A DNA stretch of 64,000 nt from positions 248,001-312,000 of the forward strand of contig CAVTIC010000006.1 of NCBI GenBank assembly GCA_963734685.1, read 5' to 3'. How positions within the stretch are numbered: position 1 is the stretch's first letter; each line of letters opens with the position of its first letter. This DNA comes from JAOUEA01 sp963734685. Its GTDB lineage: Bacteria; Actinomycetota; UBA4738; HRBIN12. Made by a program: the position numbers and the translations under genes. The notes below the pieces were generated by a model, which saw nothing but the letters and a program-made list of their open reading frames with translations, had not been told where the DNA came from and searched no databases. Below are positions 18,532-27,654 of the stretch, one piece after another.

Positions 18532-21500
18532 GTGCCCGCCCTCAGTGACCTGCCGACGGGAACCGTCACGTTCCTGTTCACCGACATCGAGGGCAGCACG
18601 CGGCTCGTCCAGAACCTGGGTGACGCGTACCCGCCGCTGCTCGAGCAGCATCACGACATCGTGCGGTCGGCGGTCGAGGTGAACGACGGCCTGGTCGTCA
18701 GCACGGAGGGCGACTCGTTCTTCGCCGTCTTCCCGGCCGCACCCGCGGCCCTGCGCGCCGCGGTTGAGGCGCAGCTCGCGCTCGAGCGGCATCCGTGGCC
18801 CGACGACGCACGGATCCGCGTGCGCATGGGGCTCCACACGTGCGAGGGACGGATCGGCGCAGGGTCCTACGTGGGGGTCGAGGTGCATCGCGGCGCGAGG
18901 ATCGGCGCGGCCGGTCACGGCGGTCAGGTGCTCGTCTCGGCCAGCGCCGCGCAGCTCGCCGAACGCGCCCTGCCCCCCGGGGTGTCCCTGACCGACCTCG
19001 GAGAGCATCGGCTCAAGGACCTGCTGCAGCCGGAGCGCATCTTCCAGGTGGAGCATCCGGCGCTCGAAGCCGAGTTCCCGCCCCTCAAGACCCTCACCGA
19101 CCGCCCGAACAACCTGCCCACGCAGACCTCCGAGCTCGTGGGGCGGGATCGGGAGCTCCGCGAGATCCGGGACCTGCTCGCCGACCCCGCCGTGCGCCTG
19201 CTGACGTTGATCGGGCCGGGGGGCATCGGCAAGACCAGGCTGGCGCTGCAGGTCGGCGCGGAGCATGCGGACCTCTCGCCCGACGGCGTCTATTTCGTCG
19301 ATCTCTCACCGGTGACCGACGCCGATGCGGCGTTCGACGCCGTCGCGCGGGCGGTGGGTGCGTCCGGCAGCGGCGGCCCGCTCGACCTCCTGCGCGAGCA
19401 CCTTGCGTCGCGGCGCGTGCTCCTGGTGCTCGACAACCTGGAGCAGGTGATGGACGCAGCGAGCGGCATCGCCGAGCTGCTGCGATCGAGCCCGGGTCTT
19501 CGGGTCCTCGTGACGAGCCGGGAGGCGCTGCGGATCCGCGGCGAGCGCCTCTTCGCCGTGCCGCCGCTGACGCTTCCCGACGACGTCGCGTCCGCGGACG
19601 CCGTCGAGCGTTCGGCGGCGGGACGACTCTTCGTCGAGCGAGCGCGTGACGCCCGTCCGGGGTTCGAGCTCACCGATGACGACGCCGAGGACGTGGCCGA
19701 GATCTGCGTTCGGCTCGACGGGCTCCCCCTCGCGATCGAGCTGGCGGCCGCCCGGATCGCGCTGTTCTCCCCGGGCGAGCTGCGGGACCGGCTGCGCGAG
19801 CACGCCGGCGTCCTCGGCGGCGGCACCCGCGACCTCCCGGAGCGGCAGCAGACCTTGCGGAGCACGATCGAGTGGAGCGAGCGCCTCCTCGACGAGGACG
19901 AGCGCTCGACGTTCCGGCTGTTCTCGGTCTTCGCGTCCGCTCGCATCGAGGCGGTGGAGGCGGTCGCCGCACGGTTGGACGGCGGCGCCGGAACGGACGT
20001 GCTCCCGCGACTGGTGTCGCTCGTCGACAAGAGCCTCGTCCGCAGCCTCGACGAGGACGGTCACCGCCGGCTCGCGATGCTCGAGACGATCCGCGACTAC
20101 GCCGCCGAGCGGCTCGACGAGCTGTCGGAGCAGCGCGACGCCGCTCGGCGCGCGCACGCGGAGCACTTCGCCGACGTCGCGCACGAGCGGCGGGAGCGCC
20201 TCACCGGCCGGGAGCGGGCGGAGGTCCTCGCCGAGCTGGAAGCCGACCTCGGCAACCTGCGTGCCGCGTGGCGCTACTGGGTGGAGGCCGGCGACCTCGG
20301 GCGACTCGACGCGATGCTCGACGCGCTGTGGACGTTGCACGACGACCGCGGCTGGTACCACGGGGCGATCTCGCTCTCGAACGACCTGCTCGCGGTGCTC
20401 TCGGCAGCGCCGGCGACGGCTGAGCGCACCGCCCAGGAGATCACGGTGCGGACGAGCCTGGCCCGCGGGCTCATGGCGATCCGCGGGTACACGCAGGAGG
20501 TCGAGGACATGTTCGCGGCCGCGCTCGCCCAGCTCGAGGAGACCGGAGAGCCCTCGGACGCGGTGCCGCTGTTGCGGAGCCTCGCCGCGTTCTACCTGTA
20601 TCGCGCTGACTTCGACAAGGGCAACAAGATCGGGCGCCGGCTCCTGGAACTCGCCGAACGACAGCAGGACCCCGCGCTCCAGGCGGAGGGGCATCTGCGC
20701 GTCGGCACGAACCTCGTATCGCTTGGCCATGTCGACGAGGGTCTCGAGCACCTCGATCGTGCGATCGGATTGTTCGACCCGCAGCGGCAGGCCTCGGGGC
20801 GGCTGCGCCTGGGCCCGAGCCCCGGGATCGTGCCCTACACGACGTCGGCGTTCGTGCTGTGGTCGATCGGGCATCCTGCGCGGGCGGTCGAACGTGGTGC
20901 GGGTGCCTTGCGCCTCGCGGCGGAGCTGCGTCACCCGTACAGTGCGGCGTACGCGCTCTTCCACGTGGCCTTCCTCGACATGTGGCGCAGGGACTGGTCG
21001 AGCGTGCACGAGCGGGCGTCGCAGGTTCGGGACATCGCCGAGGAGCACGACTACCAGGTGTGGAGGGCGCTCGCACTCATCTTCCTCGGCGTGTCGGAAG
21101 CGGCGCTGGGCCGCCCGGCCGAGGGGATGGCGCTCAGCGATCAGGGGTTCGCTCGTTACCAGGACCTCACGACGCCGCCGGTCTTCTGGCCGCTGCTGCT
21201 GTCGGTGCGCGCACGGGGATTCGGGATGGCCAGCCGGCCCGAGGAAGGTCTCGAACCGGTCGACCAGGCGATCGAGCTGATGCAGGGCCGCGATAACGTC
21301 CTGTTTCCCCAGCTGCCGTTGGTCAAGGGCGACCTGCTCGCTGCCACGTCGGGTGCGGCCGACGCTCGAGGCTCGTTCCGCGACGCCTTCGACGCGGCGG
21401 ACGCAGCCGGGGCCCGCATGTGGCAGCTCCGCGCCGCCACCCGGCTCGCGGAGCTGCGTTCGGCCTCGGGTGAGCCGGCGGGCGAGGAGCGCGCCGCGCT

Positions 21501-21588
21501 CCGGGCGGTCTACGAGACGTTCGCCGAAGAGTCCGACACGGCGGACCTCGCCGACGCGCGCATCGCCCTCGGGGACAGCGGGCCCTGA
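18532..21588 (+). CDS. Class III adenylate/guanylate cyclase - NB-ARC ATPase - TPR regulator
   Basis: 1018 residues from GTG 18532. Residues 10-175 are a class III cyclase domain: TVTFLFTDIEGSTRL with metal D18, STEGDSFFAVF with second metal D61. From about 200 an NB-ARC/AAA-type ATPase: ELVGRDREL, P-loop LIGPGGIGKTR (about 227-236), VLLVLDNLEQV, GLPLAIELAAARI. The C-terminal half is helical TPR-like repeats. There is no C-terminal DNA-binding domain. Many actinomycetes have large families of such proteins; signal and target are unknown. Confidence 0.88.
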   Translation: MPALSDLPTGTVTFLFTDIEGSTRLVQNLGDAYPPLLEQHHDIVRSAVEVNDGLVVSTEGDSFFAVFPAAPAALRAAVEAQLALERHPWPDDARIRVRMGLHTCEGRIGAGSYVGVEVHRGARIGAAGHGGQVLVSASAAQLAERALPPGVSLTDLGEHRLKDLLQPERIFQVEHPALEAEFPPLKTLTDRPNNLPTQTSELVGRDRELREIRDLLADPAVRLLTLIGPGGIGKTRLALQVGAEHADLSPDGVYFVDLSPVTDADAAFDAVARAVGASGSGGPLDLLREHLASRRVLLVLDNLEQVMDAASGIAELLRSSPGLRVLVTSREALRIRGERLFAVPPLTLPDDVASADAVERSAAGRLFVERARDARPGFELTDDDAEDVAEICVRLDGLPLAIELAAARIALFSPGELRDRLREHAGVLGGGTRDLPERQQTLRSTIEWSERLLDEDERSTFRLFSVFASARIEAVEAVAARLDGGAGTDVLPRLVSLVDKSLVRSLDEDGHRRLAMLETIRDYAAERLDELSEQRDAARRAHAEHFADVAHERRERLTGRERAEVLAELEADLGNLRAAWRYWVEAGDLGRLDAMLDALWTLHDDRGWYHGAISLSNDLLAVLSAAPATAERTAQEITVRTSLARGLMAIRGYTQEVEDMFAAALAQLEETGEPSDAVPLLRSLAAFYLYRADFDKGNKIGRRLLELAERQQDPALQAEGHLRVGTNLVSLGHVDEGLEHLDRAIGLFDPQRQASGRLRLGPSPGIVPYTTSAFVLWSIGHPARAVERGAGALRLAAELRHPYSAAYALFHVAFLDMWRRDWSSVHERASQVRDIAEEHDYQVWRALALIFLGVSEAALGRPAEGMALSDQGFARYQDLTTPPVFWPLLLSVRARGFGMASRPEEGLEPVDQAIELMQGRDNVLFPQLPLVKGDLLAATSGAADARGSFRDAFDAADAAGARMWQLRAATRLAELRSASGEPAGEERAALRAVYETFAEESDTADLADARIALGDSGP

Positions 21589-21681
21589 CGGGGCAAGGAA
21601 CGGGCCTGGCCGATCACCAGAACCTCCTACTCGACGAGGCTGCATCGCTCCTCGCGCGCCTATCGTCACCGCTGTCCAGCC

Positions 21682-21701
21682 CCACCACCGCGCGGTGGTG
21701 G
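21682..21701. promoter_or_regulatory. Perfect 20-bp palindrome
   Basis: CCACCACCGCGCGGTGGTGG is a perfect inverted repeat 12 bp before the TTG start at 21714. It could be a hairpin or an operator. It also lies inside an upward extension of the 21714 reading frame, so it may be coding. Confidence 0.45.
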
Positions 21702-21713
21702 TTCAGGGAGACG

Positions 21714-21977
21714 TTGACCATCAGTGTGCCGATGGAGGGACAGGACAACCTCGCCCTGGAAGTCCCGTATCAGACCACTGGCTTTGCCCTCATCACTGTT
21801 GGCCGCGACGTGAACGATGACCCCGACTTCGTCCTCTGGGAAATGGACGCCTTCCCGACCGACCGGCCGGGAGAGGCGATCGTGCAGGCGCTGCGCTGGC
21901 TGGAGGACGAGATACTCGATACGACCGCTGCGGAAGAAGCGGCCGAGTCCGACGGCGAGTCGGAAGAGGACGCCTGA
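21714..21977 (+). CDS. Hypothetical acidic protein
   Basis: 87 residues from TTG 21714 with an AGGGAG site 4 bp upstream; no known family. The tail is strongly acidic (AAEEAAESDGESEEDA) and the core (ALITVGRDVNDDPDFVLWEMDAF) looks like a small beta-sheet domain. The frame stays open and protein-like upstream to about 21606 (NLLLDEAASLLARL, TARWWFRETL), where only a CTG with a good AAGGA site offers a start. The true protein may therefore be about 123 residues. Confidence 0.55.
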   Translation: MTISVPMEGQDNLALEVPYQTTGFALITVGRDVNDDPDFVLWEMDAFPTDRPGEAIVQALRWLEDEILDTTAAEEAAESDGESEEDA

Positions 21978-22058
21978 TTGTCGGCGTAGGCGGCGGACGT
22001 TCTCACACCTCCGCGATTTTTCGACGGCGGCGGATGATCCTCGCCTGTTCTTGCGCCT

Positions 22059-22086
22059 CGTATACCAATCGTTTCTTTGGTATACG
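22059..22086. promoter_or_regulatory. 10-bp inverted repeat before serine recombinase
   Basis: Arms CGTATACCAA (22059-22068) and TTGGTATACG (22077-22086) are exact complements around an 8-bp spacer, ending 8 bp before the recombinase ATG. Size and position fit an operator or a recombinase binding/crossover site. Low GC here contrasts with the flanks. Confidence 0.6.
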
Positions 22087-22094
22087 CTTCCGTC

Positions 22095-22736
22095 ATGCAG
22101 AGAGCCGTCGGATACGTGCGAGTGAGCACAGAGGAGCAGGGAACGTCCGGGGCTGGCCTGGAGGCGCAGCGTCGAGCCATCCGTCGCGAGGCGAAGCACC
22201 GAGGGTGGACGCTCATCGACATCCACCAAGACGTCGCCTCGGGCAAGAGCATGAAGCGTCGCCCGGGTCTCGAATCGGCGATCGCTTCATTGTCGGCCGA
22301 GGAGGGCGACCTCCTGGTCGTATCCAAGCTCGACAGACTCTCCCGATCGGTCTCGGACTTCGCCCGATTCATGGAGGAGCGTGCACGGCTCAACGGGTGG
22401 GAACTCGTCGTCCTCGACCTCGGGGTGGATACATCCACGCCAACGGGCGAGATGTTCGCGAACATGATGGTGACCCTCGCCCAGTGGGAACGGAGGATCA
22501 TCGGAGAACGGACGAGAGATGGCCTTGCCGCGAAGCGTGCGGCTGGCGTCCGGCTCGGGCGGCCACCCGTGTTGCCGTCCTCCACGGTTCGTCGCATCCG
22601 AAGCCTCCGCTCGCGGGGGCACTCGTTCGCCGAGATCTCGCGTCGCCTGAACGCCGACGGGACGCCGACGGCTCACCCTCCGAGCCGATGGCATGCCGCT
22701 ACGGTGAAGAAGGTCGTCGAGCGTCGCTCTAGGTGA
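22095..22736 (+). CDS. Serine site-specific recombinase (resolvase/invertase type)
   Basis: 213 residues. Catalytic Ser at residue 11 in GYVRVSTEEQ, then LEAQRRAIRREA, the active-site stretch VVSKLDRLSRSVSDFARFME, TGEMFANMMVTLAQWERRIIGERT, and a C-terminal resolvase helix-turn-helix (GHSFAEISRRLNADGTPT...WHAATVKKVV). Full length for a small resolvase/invertase. The palindrome directly upstream may be its target. No invertible segment is evident. It stands at the edge of a cluster of mobile-element remnants. Confidence 0.88.
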   Translation: MQRAVGYVRVSTEEQGTSGAGLEAQRRAIRREAKHRGWTLIDIHQDVASGKSMKRRPGLESAIASLSAEEGDLLVVSKLDRLSRSVSDFARFMEERARLNGWELVVLDLGVDTSTPTGEMFANMMVTLAQWERRIIGERTRDGLAAKRAAGVRLGRPPVLPSSTVRRIRSLRSRGHSFAEISRRLNADGTPTAHPPSRWHAATVKKVVERRSR

Positions 22737-22746
22737 GCGATGCCGT

Positions 22747-23142
22747 TCAGCGTTCGTCTCCGATGAAGGACACGGGCAGGGCCGGTGACTCCCCTTGGCC
22801 ATCCGCTTTGTTCTCGACCTCTTTGACCTGCTGACCATCGAGTTCGGTTATGAGTTCGACCAGGCGCTGTGAGGCGTCGATGTTGAGGTTCTGTGTGCTC
22901 TGGGACCCATCCCAGTTCGATCGAGGATCGCCTGTGCGGTCCGCACCCGGATGGCGTGATCAGGACCGACATCGACGACGAGACCGTGGCGATCGAGCTG
23001 CCGGAGGACCGCGTCCAGTGCTTCCTGGAGGCGTGTGACGGCCGAGGGCTGGAGTAGCTAGTAAGGGGTCCCCGCGCGTTTGGAAGTGGTTGCCTCCGAG
23101 TCTTGGTGGGTCGGCGTGGTTCACCGTGCGGACTTTCGTCAT
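22747..23142 (-). pseudogene. Broken phage-like protein (possibly terminase-small-subunit type)
   Basis: Pieces in three frames read as one protein: an N-terminus MTKVRTVNHADPPRLGGNHF from ATG 23142 with an AGGTAGGG site; a middle part AVTRLQEALDAVLRQLDRHG and RVRTAQAILDRTGMG; a C-terminal part SQSTQNLNIDASQRLVELI ending PVSFIGDER. The helical middle and the basic start resemble small DNA-packaging or DNA-binding phage proteins, but I cannot assign a family with confidence. Two frameshifts, near 23050 and 22900. Confidence 0.35.
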
Positions 23143-23168
23143 CCCTACCTTGTAGTTCGCCTGGGCTC

Positions 23169-23412
23169 CTATGCAGACTGACCTTCCCCAACACGCATCG
23201 CCCTGCCGCTCACGAGCCGAGACACCATCGGCGGGTGCCAGCACCCGCCGCCTCTCGGTAGCAGCTCCTCGGTTTCGAGACGGTCGGCGATCTGACGGTA
23301 CGAGAGCCCTTGCTTCCTCAGCCGCTTCGCGAACTTGATAGCTCGCTGCTCGTCGGGAACCGCCACGAGCGAACCGCCGTCTGCCCGGTAGCCGTAGCGT
23401 GGTCGACCCGGC
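23169..23412 (-). pseudogene. C-terminal fragment of a second serine recombinase
   Basis: Reads GRPRYGYRADGGSL then VAVPDEQRAIKFAKRLRKQG, LSYRQIADRLETEEL, LPRGGGCWHPPMVSRLVSG: the zinc/HTH part that follows the catalytic domain of serine recombinases. The catalytic half is missing; the upstream end is joined directly to IS3 orfA sequence at about 23412. Confidence 0.65.
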
Positions 23413-23711
23413 GGTCGAGCGCCGCCGCGAAGAAAGCCGAAGCGGACTTGAGGATCTCGTTGGCCCGTCGGAGTTCTTTGACCTCGCGCTCCAGGCGGCG
23501 CATCTCCTCGCGCTCACTGGTGGTCAGGCCGGGTCGCCGTCCCTGGTCTCGTTCGACCTGGCGGACCCAAGAACGAAGCGTCTCGGCCGACATGCCGGAC
23601 TTGCCCGACACCGAGCGTCGCCCACTGCGACGGATACTCGGGCTCGTGCTCGAAGACCATCCGGACCGCTCGCTCGCGGACCTCAGGTGGGTACTTGGTC
23701 GATCTGGTCAT
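23412..23711 (-). pseudogene. IS3-family transposase OrfA remnant, frameshifted and fused
   Basis: Starts MTRSTKYPPEVRERAVRMVF at ATG 23711, shifts frame near 23622, then SGKSGMSAETLRSWVRQ, RPGLTTSEREEMRRLEREVK and ELRRANEILKSASAFFA. This is the IS3 OrfA helix-turn-helix plus leucine-zipper layout. The partner OrfB with the DDE domain is absent; the frame ends at a junction with recombinase DNA. An inactive IS relic. Confidence 0.75.
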
Positions 23712-23754
23712 GGCTCCATCCTCTCGGTTCAGAGCGGCCAAACGCTCGATGTCT

Positions 23755-25141
23755 TTGTGCAAAGTGGGAAGCCGCCCCCAGCCTGTGGGACCATCGGGCA
23801 GAGACATCCCCGACAGGGAAGAAGGTACGTATGAAGCGCCCGCGCGCAAGTTCCCGGGTCTTCCTCCCGATCCTCGTCGCCTTCGCATGCTTGGTGATGG
23901 GCTCAGGCACTGCTTGGGGGGCCGCGGGGGATCTCGATCCCTCGTTCGGCGGCGATGGTGTCGCGGCGATCGTCCTCAAGACCGGCATCGCCTCGGCCGT
24001 CGCGATCCAAGATGACGGGGCAGTCGTCATCGCGGGGACGAGTGGAGGCTGGCAGAATCAGCGCTTCACGACAGCCCGCATCTTGAGCGACGGGAGTCCA
24101 GACACCTCTTTCGGCGGGGACGGTCGCGTGTCGACAACCTTCGCGCACAGAAGCGCTGCGTCGGCGGTGGTCATACAGTCCGACGGCGCGATCGTCGTCG
24201 CTGGCCGACAAGGACACCAGATCGCCGTTGCGCGCTACCTCACCAATGGGGTACTCGATCCGTCGTTCTCGGGTGACGGCCTCTTCACGTTCAAATTCAA
24301 GAACACGTCCTCGGCCGCCATCGACGTCGGTCTGCTTCCGAACGGTGACGTTCTGGTCGGGGCAGAAGTGTTGCGGTCGCGCGGAGTACTTCTTGGGTTG
24401 GTTGCGCTGGCTCCGGACGGAACGCTCGACGGCTCATTTGGGACGAACGGACGAAGGACTCTCTTCATCGGCAAGCAAGCTCAGAGCGCTCATGTCGGCG
24501 CCACGGCTATGAGTGACGGTGGGATCGTCGGCGCCGCGAGTACGGACTCCGGCATCGATGTCGTTCGATGGACACTGGACGGCACGCTCGACCCGGCCTT
24601 CGGGTCGGGTGGGATCGCGAGGATCCCCTTCCTGCCGGGAGGTTGCGTTCCCTCGGGACATCGCGATCGATGGATCGGGAGGTCTCGCGGTCGCGGCGAC
24701 CGACTGGGGCCGGGGGTTCTCCCCCAAGGCGGCGCTCTTCCGACTTACGTCGGCCGGAGTCTTGGACACGTCCTTCTCGGGTGATGGCATCGCGCGTGGC
24801 CAAGGAGGCATCAACGTCGGCGCCGCGGTTGCGATCCAGGATGATGGAAAGATCGTCCTAGGCGGCGGGCAGTGCTGCGGTGGCGGGAGCGAAATCACCT
24901 ACGCAGTGGAGCGGTTCGCGTTGGATGGCAGTCCCGACCCAACTTTCGGAGGAGACGGCACCGTCGTCACGACGGCACCAGAGACCCAGTACACCGACAC
25001 TGGGGCGGCTGACGTGGCCATTCAGCAGGACGGGAACATCGTGACGGTCGGTGCGCTTGGCTTCTCCTATGGCTTCGCGGCGGTTCGTTATCTCGCGTCC
25101 TGAAGAACGATGCGGGCGGGAGGGTGCATCACTTTGCACAA
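23755..25141. repeat. 12-bp perfect inverted repeats bracketing a delta-60 gene
   Basis: TTGTGCAAAGTG at 23755-23766 and its exact complement CACTTTGCACAA at 25130-25141. They enclose 1.39 kb holding only the delta-60-repeat gene. No clear target duplication flanks them. Could be ends of two degraded insertion sequences, or one transposition unit, or chance. Confidence 0.35.
23831..25103 (+). CDS. Secreted delta-60 / DUF5122 repeat protein, one frameshift
   Basis: About 423 residues if an indel near 24640 is corrected. ATG 23831 has a GAAGAAGG site. Signal peptide about 1-31 (RVFLPILVAFACLVMGSGTAWG), then about seven repeats of the form LDPSFGGDG...AVAIQDDGxIVxAG...ARY, typical of delta-60-repeat beta-propeller proteins. 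The second frame carries ALDGSPDPTFGGDG and IQQDGNIVTVGALG. Function unknown; extracellular. A homologue lies at 26097-27362. Confidence 0.75.
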
Positions 25142-25147
25142 CACAGC

Positions 25148-25256
25148 AACGCTCGCACCCGCGGAAACGGTCGCAACCCCCGGCAACCATCGCACCCCCG
25201 GAAACGTTCGCACCTCTTAAACGGTCCCACCCCCAGCAACTGTCGCACCGACCCCC
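25148..25256. repeat. Six degenerate 17-19-bp tandem repeats
   Basis: Units start at 25148, 25166, 25185, 25203, 25221 and 25238; the consensus is close to AACGGTCGCACCCCCGGA. The array begins 6 bp after the right-hand 12-bp inverted repeat. It is not coding in any convincing frame and not CRISPR-like, since there are no spacers. Confidence 0.6.
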
Positions 25257-26096
25257 AACGAATTGCAGGCTCGGATGGCATGGTTGGCCGTGGAGTCGGA
25301 CCTCAGGGCAACCTGCACCATCAATGGCGGGCGCTGGCTTCCCGGCTCTGCACCGCCGCTAACCGATTCGACTTCTTGGGCTCACGGGACCTGTTTGCCT
25401 ACCTGCGGGTTCGTCGCCGGGAGACCGCCGCAGTCTTCTTGCTGCCACTCTTGCTGCCAGTTACTCGTCCCCGCTGCCGTTCAGTACCGACGCGACTAGC
25501 ACCGCCGACGGTGACGTGGCCGGTAGCGGGCGATGATCCACCACGACCCGACCACCCAGACGACGACGACGACGACCTGACCCGATACCCTCGCCGAGGT
25601 CGAGACCGAAGCCATCCGGCTGATGTCCGTGGCCGCCGACGGGGACAAGGTGTTCCGCGAGACGGGCATCCGCGACCCTCGGACGCAAGCAGCCGAGTCG
25701 AAGGCCAAGCGCGAGCTTGCGGCCCTCAACCCCCAGCTCGACGCCATGCATCGCGAGACCGAGCATCGTAAGACCGACAGGCTCAACCGCGTCGGCGCGC
25801 AGGCGTTGGAAGTCAAGACTGCGACTTCCGATACGTGATCCCGTCAGGTTTCGTGGCCTGCACCCCGAGCTACTACGAAGAGACGGGAAGGAAGTCGTGC
25901 GATGCGCGCAACCTCTTCGAGAGTTGATCGCATGGCGGGGGTTGTCGAGGACGTGGGCCTCAAGCGGACGTAGGTAGCCTCGGCCGCGTGTTCAATCACC
26001 ATGCCCAGGGGTCGTGGATCCTGCATGTACGACAGCGCTCCGTGGAGGATGGCTGAACTCCGCTTTGATAGCTGAAGCCGTGGGGGTACGTTGGCG
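25257..26096. other. Gene-poor stretch between two delta-60 genes
   Basis: Contains one doubtful small frame (25623-25838). The remainder has no protein-like frame, tRNA or repeat that I can see, and its composition is less biased than the flanking genes, fitting decayed or acquired DNA. Confidence 0.4.
25623..25838 (+). CDS. Possible charged helical protein, 71 residues
   Basis: Frame from ATG 25623 with protein-like charged helix (AESKAKRELAALNPQLDAMHRETEHRK). A stop at 25578 limits it upstream, and 15 residues between the stop and ATG (DTLAEVETEAIRL) also look coding, so it may be the tail of a broken gene. No family recognised. Confidence 0.3.
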   Translation: MSVAADGDKVFRETGIRDPRTQAAESKAKRELAALNPQLDAMHRETEHRKTDRLNRVGAQALEVKTATSDT

Positions 26097-27362
26097 ATGA
26101 TGAGGCGTCGCGCCGTCCTAGCTATCGCCCTGCTCGCGCCCTTCTTGATCGCCCTACCTTCTCTGCGGGCTGGCGCATCCCCTGGAGCCCTCGATCGCTC
26201 CTTCGGGGGCGACGGCAAGGTCACCACGAACGGATCGTTCGGCACGGCCAAGGGCGTTGCGATCCAGCAAGACGGGAGGATCGTTGCCGTCGGAGGTACG
26301 AGCGACTCCCTGAGGTTCGCGCTGGCCCGCTACAACCGGGATGGAACCCTCGATCCCTCGTTCGGCGGTGATGGCAAGGTCTCGACGGACTTCACGCCGC
26401 TCGATTTTGACGAGGCGGATGACGTCGTCGTCCAGGCGGACGAGTCTCTGGTGGTCCTCGGCAGTTCTGGGTTCTTCGCGGGGTCCAACTCGGTGCTCAC
26501 GCTGGCTCGATACCTGCCGGACGGGAGTCTCGATCCCGCCTTCGGGGACGGCGGAGCGGTCACCATCGACTTCAACGCCGATCCTGAGGTCACGGAGTTC
26601 GCCGCCGGGGTTGCGATCGATGCCGAGGGCAGGATCGTCGCGGGTGGGAGCGTCAACGCGACGAGGTTCGCGGTTGCCCGCTTCGACAGCGACGGGAACC
26701 CGGACGGTTCGTTCAGCGGCGATGGCATGGTCACGACCAAGATCGCGCCGGGGAGGGAGGAGGCGTCGGATCTCGCCATCCAGGCCGACGGGCGCATCGT
26801 GGTCGTGGGTGACGTCCGCCTGCAACGATTCGCGCTGGTCCGTTACACGGACGGAGGGGAGCTCGACCCGAGCTTCGGCGGCGACGGTACGATCACGACG
26901 AACCTCGGCCGGGGCGGCGCAGATGCGCGCGGGATCGCCATCCAGGGGAACGGGAAGATCGTGGCCGCGGGGACCGCCAAGGGGAAGTTCGCGCTCGCCC
27001 GGTACAACGAGGACGGGACGCTCGACCCGTCGTTCAGCGAGAATGGAACGGTCAAGACCAACTTCACCCATCGGGGCGAGGGGGCGTTAGATGTGGCCCT
27101 CGATCCCGACGGCAGGCTTGTCGCAGCCGGTGGGCGCTTCGTTGGGCCAGGGTTCGACCTCGCCAGGTATCGACGCAACGGGAGGTTGGACCCCTCGTTC
27201 GGTGATCACGGGAAGGTGACGACGGAGTTCGGCCCGCTTGGGGCGGTCGCCTGGGAAGTCGCGATTCAAGGCGACGGGCGCATCGTTGCGGCGGGAGTCG
27301 AGTTCGTACAAAAGGCTACGCGTCAGGATGACAGGTTCGCGCTCGCTCGGTATCGAGGTTGA
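26097..27362 (+). CDS. Secreted delta-60 / DUF5122 repeat protein
   Basis: 421 residues from ATG 26097; signal peptide about 1-26 (AVLAIALLAPFLIALPSLRAGA). About eight repeats of roughly 50 residues: FALARYNRDGTLDPSFGGDG, then a threonine-rich strand, then AIQQDGRIVAVGG. Such repeats build extracellular beta-propellers of unknown function. Paralogue of the gene at 23831, and intact where that copy is frameshifted. Confidence 0.85.
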   Translation: MMRRRAVLAIALLAPFLIALPSLRAGASPGALDRSFGGDGKVTTNGSFGTAKGVAIQQDGRIVAVGGTSDSLRFALARYNRDGTLDPSFGGDGKVSTDFTPLDFDEADDVVVQADESLVVLGSSGFFAGSNSVLTLARYLPDGSLDPAFGDGGAVTIDFNADPEVTEFAAGVAIDAEGRIVAGGSVNATRFAVARFDSDGNPDGSFSGDGMVTTKIAPGREEASDLAIQADGRIVVVGDVRLQRFALVRYTDGGELDPSFGGDGTITTNLGRGGADARGIAIQGNGKIVAAGTAKGKFALARYNEDGTLDPSFSENGTVKTNFTHRGEGALDVALDPDGRLVAAGGRFVGPGFDLARYRRNGRLDPSFGDHGKVTTEFGPLGAVAWEVAIQGDGRIVAAGVEFVQKATRQDDRFALARYRG

Positions 27363-27498
27363 AGAGTCGGACCCCGCCCTCGCGTGGGACGAACCATGAG
27401 TGGTCCGGTGTGGCGGAATGCGTAGCTGTCCATGCTCCTGGTCATGGTGCAGCACCTTCCTCAAGACCGCGAACGGATGGGAATGCGCGAGGTGCAGA

Positions 27499-27654
27499 GT
27501 GGCGGGACGGCTCGGACTGACGCTTCGCGAGTATCGGGCGCTGGAGGCCGGCGAGCTGCACATCACCTTCGACCTGTACGAGCGGATCGTGGACGTGTGC
27601 GGGTGGCTGCAGACGTTCACCACCGGCCAAGATGGTGACCTCAGCGCGATGTGA
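27499..27654 (+). CDS. Small helix-turn-helix-like fragment
   Basis: 51 residues from GTG 27499: RLGLTLREYRALEAGELHI then TFDLYERIVDVCGW, like the recognition end of an Xre-type HTH protein lacking its first helices. Its ATG/stop region overlaps the next gene start. Probably a remnant. Confidence 0.35.
   Translation: MAGRLGLTLREYRALEAGELHITFDLYERIVDVCGWLQTFTTGQDGDLSAM

Noticed and set aside
19306..21669. A 787-codon open frame on the minus strand
   Set aside because: Antisense to the cyclase/NB-ARC/TPR gene; composition is Arg/His/Gly-rich and no motif is present. The same holds for long antisense frames at 35915-37444, 37578-39059 and 60457-62937.
25148..25256. CRISPR array
   Set aside because: Units are contiguous 17-19-bp repeats without spacers, and no cas genes occur anywhere in the window.
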